From positions 186,001-250,000 of the forward strand of contig NZ_MSIF01000009.1 in NCBI RefSeq assembly GCF_001921215.1: a DNA stretch of 64,000 nt, given 5' to 3'. Positions 17,285 through 25,461 of this stretch are shown piece after piece (position 1 is the first letter of the stretch; each line of letters begins with the position of its first letter). The DNA comes from Actinophytocola xinjiangensis. Its GTDB lineage: Bacteria; Actinomycetota; Actinomycetes; Mycobacteriales; Pseudonocardiaceae. Made by a program: the position numbers and the translations under genes. The notes under the pieces were generated by a model. That model had not been told where the DNA came from and made no database searches. It saw only the letters and a program-made list of their open reading frames with translations.

Positions 17285-17776
17285 ATGAAGGCACCGAGCG
17301 CGTCCGCCCGCACCGCGATCGCCGCACCGGCGACGGACGTCTACGCGCTGGTCAGCGACCTGACAGCACTGTCGGGGTTCGCCGAGGAGTTCCACCGGGG
17401 CAGCTGGCTGGATGGGGCGGAGCGCGCGCGGGTCGGCGCCCGGTTCCGCGGCCACAACCGCCGGGGCTGGCGCCGCTGGTCGACCACGGTCACGGTCACC
17501 GACGCCGACCCCGGCAAGTGCTTCGCGTTCGACGTGGACCTGCGCGGCGTGCCGATCTCCCGCTGGCGCTACGACATCGTCACCACCGGCGCCGCCGGCT
17601 GTCTGGTGGAGGAGAGCACCTGGGACCGGCGGCCCGCCTGGATCGTCCCGTTCGCGAACCTTGTGACGGGTGTCCGGTCCCGCACCGAGCGCAACCGCCG
17701 CAACATCGAAGCCAGCCTGCGCCAGCTGAAACACACCGCGGAGCGGACCGGTGACCGGGGCACCCCGACTGCCTGA
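17285..17776 (+). CDS. SRPBCC family protein (polyketide cyclase/START-like)
   Basis: A 163-residue single-domain protein of the helix-grip fold. It begins with the typical AIAAPATDVYALVSDLTALSGFAEEF and has the middle strands GARFRGHNRRGWRRWSTTVTVTDADPGKCFAFDV and the closing helix with NRRNIEASLRQLKHTAERT. Such proteins bind hydrophobic ligands; the function is not predictable. The ATG at 17285 is preceded by GATAGT five bases upstream, so the message may be nearly leaderless. It stands alone between the beta-helix gene and the GroES-like gene. Confidence 0.8.
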   Translation: MKAPSASARTAIAAPATDVYALVSDLTALSGFAEEFHRGSWLDGAERARVGARFRGHNRRGWRRWSTTVTVTDADPGKCFAFDVDLRGVPISRWRYDIVTTGAAGCLVEESTWDRRPAWIVPFANLVTGVRSRTERNRRNIEASLRQLKHTAERTGDRGTPTA

Positions 17777-17817
17777 CACCTCACAGCGCACGCCGGGCCG
17801 GTAGTTATCATGCGCCA

Positions 17818-18138
17818 GTGTCCGAACTCAAACTCGAGATCCAGATGCTGCACGACCGGGTGCTGGTGCGGCTGACTCCCGAGGAGGGGGAACGACGCAG
17901 CACGGGTGGCATCGTCATCCCGGCGACGGCCCAGATGGCGCGGCGCCTGGCCTGGGGAGACGTGCTCGGTGCCGGTACCAACGTACGCAACGTGAAGGTC
18001 GGTGACCGGGTGTTGTTCAATCCCGAGGACCAGCTCGAGGTCGAGGTCCAGGGGCAGACCTACCTGGTGATGCGGGAGCGGGACATCCACGCGATCGCCA
18101 GCGAACGCACCGAGCACGGCACAGGTTTATATCTCTAA
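17818..18138 (+). CDS. Orphan GroES-like co-chaperonin (Cpn10 family)
   Basis: A 106-residue protein with the full GroES fold: LHDRVLVRLTPEEGERRSTGGIVIPATAQ includes the mobile loop with the GroEL-binding tripeptide as IVI (IVL in canonical GroES), WGDVLGAG, and VKVGDRVLFN, ending with MRERDIHAI. No groEL lies next to it, so it is a second, divergent copy or a specialised co-chaperonin. GTG 17818 has no ribosome site; TAGTTA at 17802-17807 suggests a near-leaderless message. Its stop is 12 bp before the VanW gene, and the VanW ribosome site overlaps this stop, so the two genes form an operon. Confidence 0.85.
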   Translation: MSELKLEIQMLHDRVLVRLTPEEGERRSTGGIVIPATAQMARRLAWGDVLGAGTNVRNVKVGDRVLFNPEDQLEVEVQGQTYLVMRERDIHAIASERTEHGTGLYL

Positions 18139-18150
18139 GGGGAGACAGTC

Positions 18151-20010
18151 GTGGAGCCACAGTGGCCGAAATCGCACGCGGACCAGACCGACGTGCTGAT
18201 GCCCGTGAGCAGACCCACCGCCGGTGAGGACCCCACTGTCCGTATCCAGCCGGCCACCGCACCGCCCCCCGACGGCCAGCCCCCCGCCGCCGCGGGCGAG
18301 CCCTTCTGGAAACGGTTCGCCACCCGCCGGACCGGCATCATCGCCGCCTCGGTGTTCGGCGCACTCGTCCTGCTCTACGGCCTCGACCTGGCGCTGAGCG
18401 CCGGCGAGGTGCCCCGCGGCGTGACCGTCGTCGGTGTCGACGTCGGCGGCGAGTCCCACGAGGACGCCGAGGCCATGCTGCGTGAGCAGCTCGAACCCCG
18501 GCTGACCAGCCCGATCGAGGTCAAGGCCGGTGACGTGTCGACGAAGCTGGACCCGGCCAAGGCCGGCCTGACGATCGACTGGCAGGCCACCCTGGACAAG
18601 GCCGGGGACCAGCCGCTCAACCCGTTCACCCGGTTGGCCTCGTTCTTCAGCTCCGAAGAGGTCGGCATCACCTCCACCACCGACGACAAGGCGCTCAGCG
18701 CCTCGGTCGAGGCCCTGCGCGCCGAGACCGACCGGGACCCGGTCGAGGGCTCCATCAAGTGGAACGGCCTCACCCCCGGTGCCGTCGAGCCCAAGCAGGG
18801 CCAGAAGCTGGACGCCGACGCGGCGAAGAAGGCGCTGGTCGCGGACTGGGCCAACGGCGGGGCCATCGACCTGCCGGTCGCCACGACCCCGGTGAAGACC
18901 ACCCTGGAGGGCGTCGAGCGGGCGATCAAGGAGATCGCCGAGCCGGCCGTGTCCGGCCCGGTGACGATCCGCGGCGAAGGCAAGGACGCGACGCTCAACC
19001 CGCCGGACATCGCCCCCGCACTGATCTTCACGCCGGCCGAGTCGGGCGGCGGCCTGACAGCGAAGCTGGACGAGAAGAAGATCGTCGCCGCGTGCAAGCC
19101 GCAGTTGGCCTCCACGGAGGTCGAGGGCAAGGACGCGCAGATCGTGTTCAGCGGCGGTGCCCCGTCGGTCACCCCGAGCGTCGAGGGCAAGGGCATCGAC
19201 TGGAAGAAGAGCCTCACCCCCCTGCTGGAGGTCCTGAAGAAGGACGAGGGCCGTGAGCTGACCGCCACCTACGCGGCGAAGCCGGCCAAGGTGACCACCG
19301 AAGCGGCGAACAAGCTGGGCATCAAGGAGGTCATCGGCGAGTTCACCACCGGTGGCTTCGCCACCGACTCCGGGGTCAACATCCGCAAGGTGGCCGCCGA
19401 GGTCAACGGCGCGATCGTCAAGCCGGGCGACACGTTCAGCCTCAACGACTTCACCGGCCCCCGCACCAAGGCCCAGGGCTACGTCGAAGCGGGCGTGATC
19501 AAGGAGGGTTCGGCCGACCGCGCGGTCGGCGGCGGCATCTCCCAGTTCGCCACCACCCTCTACAACGCCTCCTACTTCGCCGCGATGACCGACGCCGGCC
19601 ACCAGGAGCACAGCTACTACATCAGCCGCTACCCGGCCGCCCGCGAGGCGACGGTCTTCCAGAACCCCGACGGCAGCAGCGTCATCGACCTGCGCTTCAC
19701 GAACGACTCGGACACCGGCGTCGCCATCCAGACGGTCTGGACACCGAGCTCGATCACCGTGCGGATCTGGGGCACCAAGCACTTCGAGGTCGAGTCCATC
19801 CCCGGCGCGCGCACCAACCCGACCCAGCCCCAGGAGAAGGAAGGCCCCAAGGAGGGCTGCCACGCCAGCGCCGGCGCCCCCGGCTTCACCGCCACCGACA
19901 CCCGGGTCATCCGCAACGCCTCGTCGGGCGCCGAGGTGAGCCGCAAGACCCGGACGGTCAAGTACAACCCGCAGCCCAAGATCGTCTGCAAGCCCCCGGC
20001 CGGCGGCTGA
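18151..20010 (+). CDS. VanW family membrane-anchored cell-wall protein
   Basis: A 619-residue protein with a cytoplasmic Pro-rich N-terminus, one TM near residues 50-70 (GIIAASVFGALVLLYGLDLAL) and an extracellular part. After the TM come two YoaR/PG-binding-4-like repeats (the 'GVTVVGVDVGGESHEDAEAML' start is typical), then the VanW domain from about residue 390: FTTGGFATDSGVNIRKVAA, KPGDTFSLNDFTGPRT, AVGGGISQFATTLYNA. VanW occurs in some vancomycin-resistance clusters but its activity is unknown; here there are no vanHAX genes, so resistance is not implied. GTG 18151 has AAGGGGAG upstream. An intrinsic terminator follows. Confidence 0.88.
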   Translation: MEPQWPKSHADQTDVLMPVSRPTAGEDPTVRIQPATAPPPDGQPPAAAGEPFWKRFATRRTGIIAASVFGALVLLYGLDLALSAGEVPRGVTVVGVDVGGESHEDAEAMLREQLEPRLTSPIEVKAGDVSTKLDPAKAGLTIDWQATLDKAGDQPLNPFTRLASFFSSEEVGITSTTDDKALSASVEALRAETDRDPVEGSIKWNGLTPGAVEPKQGQKLDADAAKKALVADWANGGAIDLPVATTPVKTTLEGVERAIKEIAEPAVSGPVTIRGEGKDATLNPPDIAPALIFTPAESGGGLTAKLDEKKIVAACKPQLASTEVEGKDAQIVFSGGAPSVTPSVEGKGIDWKKSLTPLLEVLKKDEGRELTATYAAKPAKVTTEAANKLGIKEVIGEFTTGGFATDSGVNIRKVAAEVNGAIVKPGDTFSLNDFTGPRTKAQGYVEAGVIKEGSADRAVGGGISQFATTLYNASYFAAMTDAGHQEHSYYISRYPAAREATVFQNPDGSSVIDLRFTNDSDTGVAIQTVWTPSSITVRIWGTKHFEVESIPGARTNPTQPQEKEGPKEGCHASAGAPGFTATDTRVIRNASSGAEVSRKTRTVKYNPQPKIVCKPPAGG

Positions 20011-20016
20011 AACGGA

Positions 20017-20050
20017 GGAAGGGGCCCTCGCCCAGCCGAGAGCCCCTTCC
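20017..20050. terminator. Bidirectional hairpin between vanW-like and acyl-CoA dehydrogenase genes
   Basis: GGAAGGGGCCCTCG (20017-20030) pairs with CGAGAGCCCCTTCC (20037-20050) apart from one mispair or bulge. It lies between two convergent genes and can end transcription from both. There is no long T-tract, as is common in high-GC actinomycetes. Confidence 0.7.
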
Positions 20051-20066
20051 CCGTGTGACGAACCGA

Positions 20067-21899
20067 TCAGAAGACCGACTCGTCCAGCTCCATCAACGCG
20101 TTGTCGGCGGACTCCACGATCCGCCGCCCGGCCGACAGCTCCGGCAGCACGTTGTGTGCGAAGAACGACGCGACAGCGATCTTGCCCTCGTAGAACGCCC
20201 GGTCCTTGCCGGCCGCGCCATCGTCGAGCGCCGCGATGGCCACCTCGGCCTGCCGCTGCAGCAGCCACCCGACCAGCAGGTCACCGGTGGCCATCAGCAG
20301 CCGCACACTGTGCTGGCCGACCTTGTAGACGCTCTTCGGGTCCTCGGGCGAGGCGGTCAGGTACCCGACCATGGCGCCGAGCATGCCCTGCACGTCCTCG
20401 AGGGCCTGCTTGAGCAGAGCCCGCTCCTCCTTGAGCCGCCCGTTGCCACTCTCGGCCTCGATGAACGAGGTGATCTGGCCGGCCAGGTGGGTCAGCGCCG
20501 CGCCCTTGTCCCGGACGATCTTGCGGAAGAAGAAGTCGAGCGACTGGATGGCGGTCGTGCCCTCGTAGAGCGAGTCGATCTTCGAGTCGCGGATGTACTG
20601 CTCGATCGGGTAGTCCTGCAGGAAGCCGGAGCCGCCGAGGGTCTGCAGTGACTGGGCGAGCTGCTCGTAGGCCCGCTCGGAACCCACGCCCTTGACGATC
20701 GGCAGCAGCAGGTCGTTGACCCGCCCGGCGAGGTCGCGGGACTCCTCGGTGCCCTCCCCGGTCCAGGCGACGTCCTGGAGGGTGGCGGCGAGCAGGTAGA
20801 CCGCGCGCAGCCCCTCGGCGTAGGCCTTCTGCAGCATGAGGCTGCGGCGCACGTCCGGGTGGTGGGTGATGGTGACCCGCGGCGCGGTCTTGTCGAGCAT
20901 CTGGGTCAGGTCGGCGCCCTGGACGCGTTCCTTGGCGTAGTTGAGCGCGTTGAGGTAGCCGGTGGACAGGGTGGCGATGGCCTTGGTGCCGACCATCATC
21001 CGCGCGTACTCGATGACCTGGAACATCTGGGCGATGCCGTTGTGCACGTCGCCGACGAGCCAGCCCTTGGCCGGCACGCCGTGCTGGCCGAAGGTGAGCT
21101 CGCAGGTGGTGGAGACCTTGATGCCCATCTTGTGCTCGACCCCGGTGACGAAGGCGCCGTTGCGCTCGCCGAGTTCACCGGTCTGCCCGTCGAAGTGGAA
21201 CTTGGGCACGAAGAACAGCGACAGGCCCTTGGTGCCGGGGCCGGCGCCTTCGGGGCGGGCCAGGACCAGGTGGGCGATGTTCTCGGACAGGTCGTGCTCA
21301 CCGGAGGTGATGAACCGCTTGACGCCCTCGATGTGCCAGGAGCCGTCGTCCTGCTGGACGGCCTTGGTGCGGCCGGCGCCGACGTCGGAGCCGGCGTCGG
21401 GCTCGGTGAGGACCATGGTGGCGCCCCAGCCGCGTTCGATCATCAGCTCGGCCCAGCGCTTCTGCTCGTCGGTGCCGTTGCGGTAGACGACCTGGGCCAT
21501 GTTGGGCCCGGACAGGTACATGAACAGGGCGGGGTTGGCGCCGAGCATGAGTTCGGCCAGCGCCCACTGGACCGAGGGCGGCAGGCCGAGGCCGCCGAGC
21601 TCGTTGGCCAGGCCGATGCGCCACCACTCGCCGTCCCAGAGCTGGCGGTAGGCGTCGTGGAACTGTTCGGGGAGGGTGACCGAGTGGGTCTTGGGGTCGA
21701 AGACCGGCGGGTTGCGGTCGCCGACCGTGAAGGCGTCGGCGAGCGGCCCGGTGGCGAGGTTGTTCAGCTCACCGAGGACGCCGCGCACGGTCTCCTCGTC
21801 GGACTCGGCCAGTACACCGGTCCCCAGTCGCTCCTGGATCCGGAAAACCTCGAACAAGTTGAACTCGAGGTCCCGGACGTTGCTCTGGTAGTGGCCCAT
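20067..21899 (-). CDS. Acyl-CoA dehydrogenase, long FadE5-like type
   Basis: A 610-residue FAD-dependent enzyme, longer than the usual ~380 residues, as in the FadE5 group with an extra N-terminal helix set and C-terminal domain. Visible blocks are the N-terminal [19 protein letters not shown], the FAD/substrate segments [16 protein letters not shown] and [11 protein letters not shown], and [19 protein letters not shown] in the C-terminal part that binds FAD and NAD-like space. It catalyses alpha,beta-dehydrogenation of acyl-CoA, a step of fatty-acid beta-oxidation. It is monocistronic, with an inverted repeat in its promoter (21954-21974) that may bind a fatty-acid regulator. Confidence 0.92.
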   Translation of the reverse strand: MGHYQSNVRDLEFNLFEVFRIQERLGTGVLAESDEETVRGVLGELNNLATGPLADAFTVGDRNPPVFDPKTHSVTLPEQFHDAYRQLWDGEWWRIGLANELGGLGLPPSVQWALAELMLGANPALFMYLSGPNMAQVVYRNGTDEQKRWAELMIERGWGATMVLTEPDAGSDVGAGRTKAVQQDDGSWHIEGVKRFITSGEHDLSENIAHLVLARPEGAGPGTKGLSLFFVPKFHFDGQTGELGERNGAFVTGVEHKMGIKVSTTCELTFGQHGVPAKGWLVGDVHNGIAQMFQVIEYARMMVGTKAIATLSTGYLNALNYAKERVQGADLTQMLDKTAPRVTITHHPDVRRSLMLQKAYAEGLRAVYLLAATLQDVAWTGEGTEESRDLAGRVNDLLLPIVKGVGSERAYEQLAQSLQTLGGSGFLQDYPIEQYIRDSKIDSLYEGTTAIQSLDFFFRKIVRDKGAALTHLAGQITSFIEAESGNGRLKEERALLKQALEDVQGMLGAMVGYLTASPEDPKSVYKVGQHSVRLLMATGDLLVGWLLQRQAEVAIAALDDGAAGKDRAFYEGKIAVASFFAHNVLPELSAGRRIVESADNALMELDESVF

Positions 21900-21953
21900 G
21901 TCGGCCCTCCCCGTTCTCGTGGTCCCCTACTCGGCGGTAACTTCAGGATATTA

Positions 21954-21974
21954 CTTGCCGGTAAGGTCGGCAAG
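21954..21974. promoter_or_regulatory. Inverted repeat in acyl-CoA dehydrogenase promoter
   Basis: CTTGCCG (21954-21960) and CGGCAAG (21968-21974) form a perfect 7-bp inverted repeat with a 7-base spacer, 55-75 bp upstream of the dehydrogenase start. On the minus strand TAATAT follows immediately, a plausible -10 element. The position suggests a repressor operator, perhaps for a TetR- or FadR-type regulator encoded elsewhere. Inferred only. Confidence 0.45.
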
Positions 21975-22018
21975 GAGGTACGTCACTCATTGGTAGCGCA
22001 TGGGTGCGCGCCCCGAGG

Positions 22019-22732
22019 TCAGTCCCTAGCCGCACTCGACCCGGACGCCGGTGGGTCGTCGACCATGAGCACCCCGGAGCGGAAGGCGATCGCCACCGCG
22101 TGCGTGCGGTCCCGCGAGGAGAGCTTGCGCAGGATGCTCTTGACGTGCGTGCGCACGGTCTCGACGGAGACGAACAGCAGGTCGGCGATGGCCTGGTTCT
22201 CCAGCCCGTCGGCGATCAGCGCGAGCACCTGGTGCTCCCGCCGCGACAGCGGCTGCTGGTGGCGGGTCCTGGGCCGCACCGCCGCCCCGGCGGTCATCGC
22301 CGGCGCGAGCGCCGGGTCGAGGTAACGGCCGTCGAGGTGGACGGCCTGGATGGCCCGCAGCAGCTCCGCCGGCTGCGCCGAGCGCCGTAACGCCCCCCGC
22401 ACCCCGGCCGCGAACGCCCCGGAGAGATAACGCGTCGTCCGGTGGGCCTCGTCGACCAGCAGAATGACCCCGATCTCCCGGTTCCCGGCCGTCAGCACCT
22501 GCGCCAGGTGCCCGCGCGGGTCGACCGCGGCGTCGAGCAGCACGACGTTGGGCCGCAGCCGCTCACACAGCCGGCGACCCAGCGCCGGTGACTCGGCGGC
22601 ACCGACCCAGCGCATGCCGGGCGTGCGGTTGATCAGCGAGCAGAGCCCCTCGCGCACCAGCGGCGTGCTGTCGATGAGCGCGACCCCGACGGTGCTGGTC
22701 ACCTTCGGGGTCACCTGGGTGCTCACGAGCAT
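22019..22732 (-). CDS. Orphan LuxR-family response regulator with atypical receiver
   Basis: A 237-residue protein: receiver-like domain (VGVALIDSTPLVREGLCSLI; NVVLLDAAVDP; GVRGALRRSAQPAELLRAI) followed by a LuxR HTH (LSRREHQVLALIADGLENQAIADLLFVSVETVRTHVKSILRKL). The HTH is intact. In the receiver the first acidic pair is reduced to one Asp (ALID) and the conserved lysine before the last helix is replaced (LRRSA), so classic phosphorylation control is doubtful. No histidine kinase gene is nearby. The start is GTG or ATG at 22732; shorter versions beginning a few codons later are possible. Confidence 0.82.
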   Translation of the reverse strand: MLVSTQVTPKVTSTVGVALIDSTPLVREGLCSLINRTPGMRWVGAAESPALGRRLCERLRPNVVLLDAAVDPRGHLAQVLTAGNREIGVILLVDEAHRTTRYLSGAFAAGVRGALRRSAQPAELLRAIQAVHLDGRYLDPALAPAMTAGAAVRPRTRHQQPLSRREHQVLALIADGLENQAIADLLFVSVETVRTHVKSILRKLSSRDRTHAVAIAFRSGVLMVDDPPASGSSAARD

Positions 22733-22885
22733 CGCCGTCCTCCCTCGCCACCACGTTCCACGACTGGAGTGACGCGGCCGACCGGACGGCGTGACGCGCT
22801 GGAGGAGAACGAGTTTTCACCCCTGGACGGGCGATAACGAACCCTTAGCACTGGGTGGGTTCGCCCCGCTACTCTTGGTGTCATT

Positions 22886-23341
22886 GTGGAGTCTGACATC
22901 GAGCGCAACGCCCAGGACTGGTTCAGGTTCATGGTCGACACGAACCTGGCCCCCGGCCTGCGCGCGCTCGGATTCTTCGGCGTCGGCCGCCGCTTCCGCA
23001 TCGAGGGCGCCAGCCACTGGGGCGAGGTCCTGGTCGAACAGGCCCGCTCGTTCACCGCCCGGGCCGTCCGCTTCACCGTCCACGTGGGCGTGATCTCCCG
23101 CGACGAGTGGGCCGAGCAGCTGCGGGTGCGCCCCTACTACCCGGCCAACGAGGTCACCCGAACCCACGCCGGCTGGCAGGCCCCGATCGGCGAACTGGTC
23201 ACGGTCGCCGGCCACTCCATCGGCGAACTGTGGTGGGAGCTGGAGGTCGGCCGCCCGTTCGACTCCCTGTCCAACGAGGTCCTCACGGCGGTCCGCGAGT
23301 TCGCCCTCCCCGCCATCCGCACCCACATGGACCGCACCTGA
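22886..23341 (+). CDS. DUF4304-like protein
   Basis: A 151-residue soluble protein whose pattern (ALGFFGVGRRFRIEGASHWGEVLVEQARSFTARAVRFTVHVGVIS, then WWELE and a C-terminal helix) matches DUF4304, a family of unknown function often linked to contact-dependent or polymorphic toxin immunity in other bacteria. Nothing toxin-like is adjacent. GTG 22886 lacks a ribosome site; TACTCT at 22870-22875 lies 10 bases upstream. It is divergent from the response regulator. Confidence 0.65.
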   Translation: MESDIERNAQDWFRFMVDTNLAPGLRALGFFGVGRRFRIEGASHWGEVLVEQARSFTARAVRFTVHVGVISRDEWAEQLRVRPYYPANEVTRTHAGWQAPIGELVTVAGHSIGELWWELEVGRPFDSLSNEVLTAVREFALPAIRTHMDRT

Positions 23342-23466
23342 ACCGAGATCACCAAGCCCGGACCTGGGTCGACTCGCGCCACGGGGGCCGAGTGCTGCTG
23401 TACGTCGTCGAACCGGCAGTCGGCCTGACCGCGGCCGACCTGGCCGTGATCGCCGACTGGCTCTGA
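23341..23466 (+). pseudogene. Short coding remnant after the DUF4304 gene
   Basis: In the frame ending at TGA 23464-23466, the translation ARTWVDSRHGGRVLLYVVE then PAVGLTAADLAVIADWL has strongly coding-like third positions (G/C) and reads like the C-terminus of a protein. There is no ribosome site and no upstream coding sequence in the same frame, since the DUF4304 gene occupies another frame. The only start codon of note is GTG 23392, giving 24 residues. Probably the tail of a deleted gene; a tiny functional protein cannot be excluded. Confidence 0.3.
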
Positions 23467-23492
23467 CTGGCCGGTGGGGACCGGGGCCGTGA

Positions 23493-24500
23493 TCAGGCGC
23501 TCAGCGCGTTCTGGATGGCGGTGGCGACGTGGCTGGACTGGAGGTCGCGCCCCTGGGCGTTGGGGTGCAGGTACCAGGGCAGCGCCTGCTCGCCGAAGGT
23601 GACCTGGGAGTCCTCGAACAGGCCGCCGATGGCACGGTCGGCGCCGTCGCAGGCGGTGTTGTCCCCGGTGACCGCGTAGAGGTCGACGAACGTCGCACCG
23701 AACTCGGTGGCCTTGGTGCGCATCAGGTCGTTGAGGCGCTCCTGGACCTGGTCGAACACGGGCAGCGCGTCGGCCGGGACGTCGGCCAGGGGTGTGGTGG
23801 TCTGGCCCGGGGCCGGGGTCCGGCACTTCCCGGCGTCGGCGGGCACGATCCTCGGGTAGCCGACCAGCACGGCCGTGGCGTCCGGCGAGAAGTAGGCGAT
23901 CCGGTCGAGCAGCTCCTCCAGCTCGTAGTCGGCCTGCTCGAACCGGTAGTCGAGCCACTGCTTGCCGTCGCCCTCGGTGAAGAAGGCGGCGCACTGCTCG
24001 GCCGACTGGTCACTGTCGACCGGCGCGCCGGGCAGCAGCCCACCCTCGTCGCGGAGCTTCTGAGAGCACTGCTTGAGGATGTTGACGAACCCGACGGTGT
24101 TGCCGCCGAGGCTGCCGACGACCAGCCGGGTGTCCGCCTTCAGGGCGTCCTGCTGCGGCTTCGCGGTCTCCTGGGTCGGGTAGAGCGTCTGGTCGTTCCA
24201 GAAGTTGTTGATCACCGCGCCGCCGCAGGAACGGTCGGCGGTGATGTCGAGCGTGCGGCCCTTCTCGGCGAGTTCGCGGGTCGTCACCGCCGGGAAGTTC
24301 TGCTCCGCGCGGAAGCAGAGCATTTCCGTGAAGTCGCTCATGTCCTGCTTGAGGGCGATGCCGTAGTTGGCGGTGTAGGAGTCGCCGAAGAACACCGTCG
24401 GCACCGCCTCCGCCCGCTGCTCCGCCCCGGCCGGCACCGCCGCCCCCGCGCACACCAGTACGGCCAACGCCGTCGCGAACAGGCCGCGACCCCGCCTCAT
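23493..24500 (-). CDS. Secreted SGNH/GDSL-family esterase
   Basis: A 335-residue secreted hydrolase: signal peptide MRRGRGLFATALAVLVCAGAAVPAGAEQ, then block I FFGDSYTANYG with the catalytic Ser, block III SLGGNTVGF (the Asn of the SGNH set) and a C-terminal WYLHPNAQG with the catalytic His. Six or more cysteines suggest disulfides. Family members are lipases, esterases or acyl hydrolases. ATG 24500 is chosen because it starts the signal peptide and has GGTGA at 5 bases; the open frame continues upstream without signal-like sequence. Substrate unknown. Confidence 0.88.
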   Translation of the reverse strand: MRRGRGLFATALAVLVCAGAAVPAGAEQRAEAVPTVFFGDSYTANYGIALKQDMSDFTEMLCFRAEQNFPAVTTRELAEKGRTLDITADRSCGGAVINNFWNDQTLYPTQETAKPQQDALKADTRLVVGSLGGNTVGFVNILKQCSQKLRDEGGLLPGAPVDSDQSAEQCAAFFTEGDGKQWLDYRFEQADYELEELLDRIAYFSPDATAVLVGYPRIVPADAGKCRTPAPGQTTTPLADVPADALPVFDQVQERLNDLMRTKATEFGATFVDLYAVTGDNTACDGADRAIGGLFEDSQVTFGEQALPWYLHPNAQGRDLQSSHVATAIQNALSA

Positions 24501-24745
24501 CGTTGTCACCACTACGGTCCCTTCACCCAACAGTCCTACGCCGCCGTCCCAGAACGGACAGCGGCGACCTGTGAAGGAACCTAGGTCCGTCCGCACCTCG
24601 TCGCCGCCGGCAGAACCGAACTCCACCCGACCGTGCACCGGGTCCACGACGCACACAGCACGCGGGAAGCACGAGAGGGTTGTTGATCAAGAGGCAAGGA
24701 ATCCATGGTCCACAGTGGACATACTGTGACCAGGGGGTTCGTGCG

Positions 24746-24819
24746 TGGAGCGGATGACGGGAATCGAACCCGCGTTCTCAGCTTGGGAAGCTGATGTTCT
24801 ACCATTGAACTACATCCGC
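24746..24819 (-). tRNA. tRNA-Gly (anticodon CCC)
   Basis: The minus strand folds as a complete cloverleaf: acceptor stem GCGGATG (24819-24813) pairs with CATCCGC (24756-24750), T-loop GTTCGATT is present, and the anticodon stem CAGCTT/AAGCTG encloses CCC (complement of GGG at 24785-24787). The 3' CCA is encoded (24748-24746), after discriminator U. It reads GGG glycine codons. Confidence 0.95.
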
Positions 24820-24879
24820 GCGGCCCCGTGGAGCAGGGCTTCGCTGAGGATACACGGGCCTGGCGGCTAGGGTGAGCGG

Positions 24880-25461
24880 GTGTTGCTGAGTGATCGGGAC
24901 CTCCGCAAGGAGTTGGCCTCCGGGCGGCTCGGGATCGAGCCGTTCGACGAGCGGATGGTGCAACCGTCCAGTGTCGACGTGCGGTTGGACCGGTTCTTCC
25001 GGGTTTTCAACAACACCCGGTACACCCACATCGACCCCAGCAGTCAGCAGGATGACCTGACCTCGCTGGTCGAGGTGGACGGGGACGGGCCGTTCGTCCT
25101 GCACCCGGGGGAGTTCGTGTTGGGGTCGACGTTCGAGACCGTTCTGCTGCCCGACGACCTCGCCGGACGTCTTGAGGGTAAGTCGAGTCTGGGGCGGTTG
25201 GGGCTGCTGACGCACTCGACCGCCGGGTTCATCGACCCGGGCTTCGAGGGGCACATCACGCTCGAACTGTCGAACGTCGCCAACCTGCCCATCACGTTGT
25301 GGCCGGGGATGAAGATCGGGCAGCTGTGTCTGTTCCGGCTCTCCAGCGCGGCCGAACACCCCTACGGCACGGCCGCGGCCGGGTCGCGGTACCAGGGGCA
25401 GCGGGGGCCGACGCCGTCACGGGCGTACCTCAACTTCAGCCGGGTCGACACCGTTCGATAA
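24880..25461 (+). CDS. dcd: dCTP deaminase
   Basis: A 193-residue enzyme starting [12 protein letters not shown] and containing [48 protein letters not shown] (nucleotide-binding) and [21 protein letters not shown] with the catalytic Glu. Dcd deaminates dCTP to dUTP for thymidylate synthesis; some actinobacterial members are bifunctional and also release pyrophosphate to give dUMP. GTG 24880 looks leaderless (TAGGGT at 24868-24873, six bases before). The 3' end overlaps the convergent MFS gene by 45 bp. Confidence 0.95.
   Translation: MLLSDRDLRKELASGRLGIEPFDERMVQPSSVDVRLDRFFRVFNNTRYTHIDPSSQQDDLTSLVEVDGDGPFVLHPGEFVLGSTFETVLLPDDLAGRLEGKSSLGRLGLLTHSTAGFIDPGFEGHITLELSNVANLPITLWPGMKIGQLCLFRLSSAAEHPYGTAAAGSRYQGQRGPTPSRAYLNFSRVDTVR

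Noticed and set aside
14981-17791. A 936-codon open frame on the minus strand opposite the beta-helix gene
   Set aside because: It is antisense to a gene with clear plus-strand coding signs, has His/Val/Gly-rich shadow composition and contains no domain. High GC leaves long antisense frames open.
18151-20010. VanW gene as a sign of vancomycin resistance
   Set aside because: No vanH, vanA/B ligase, vanX or sensor genes are present; VanW proteins are common in actinomycetes without resistance.
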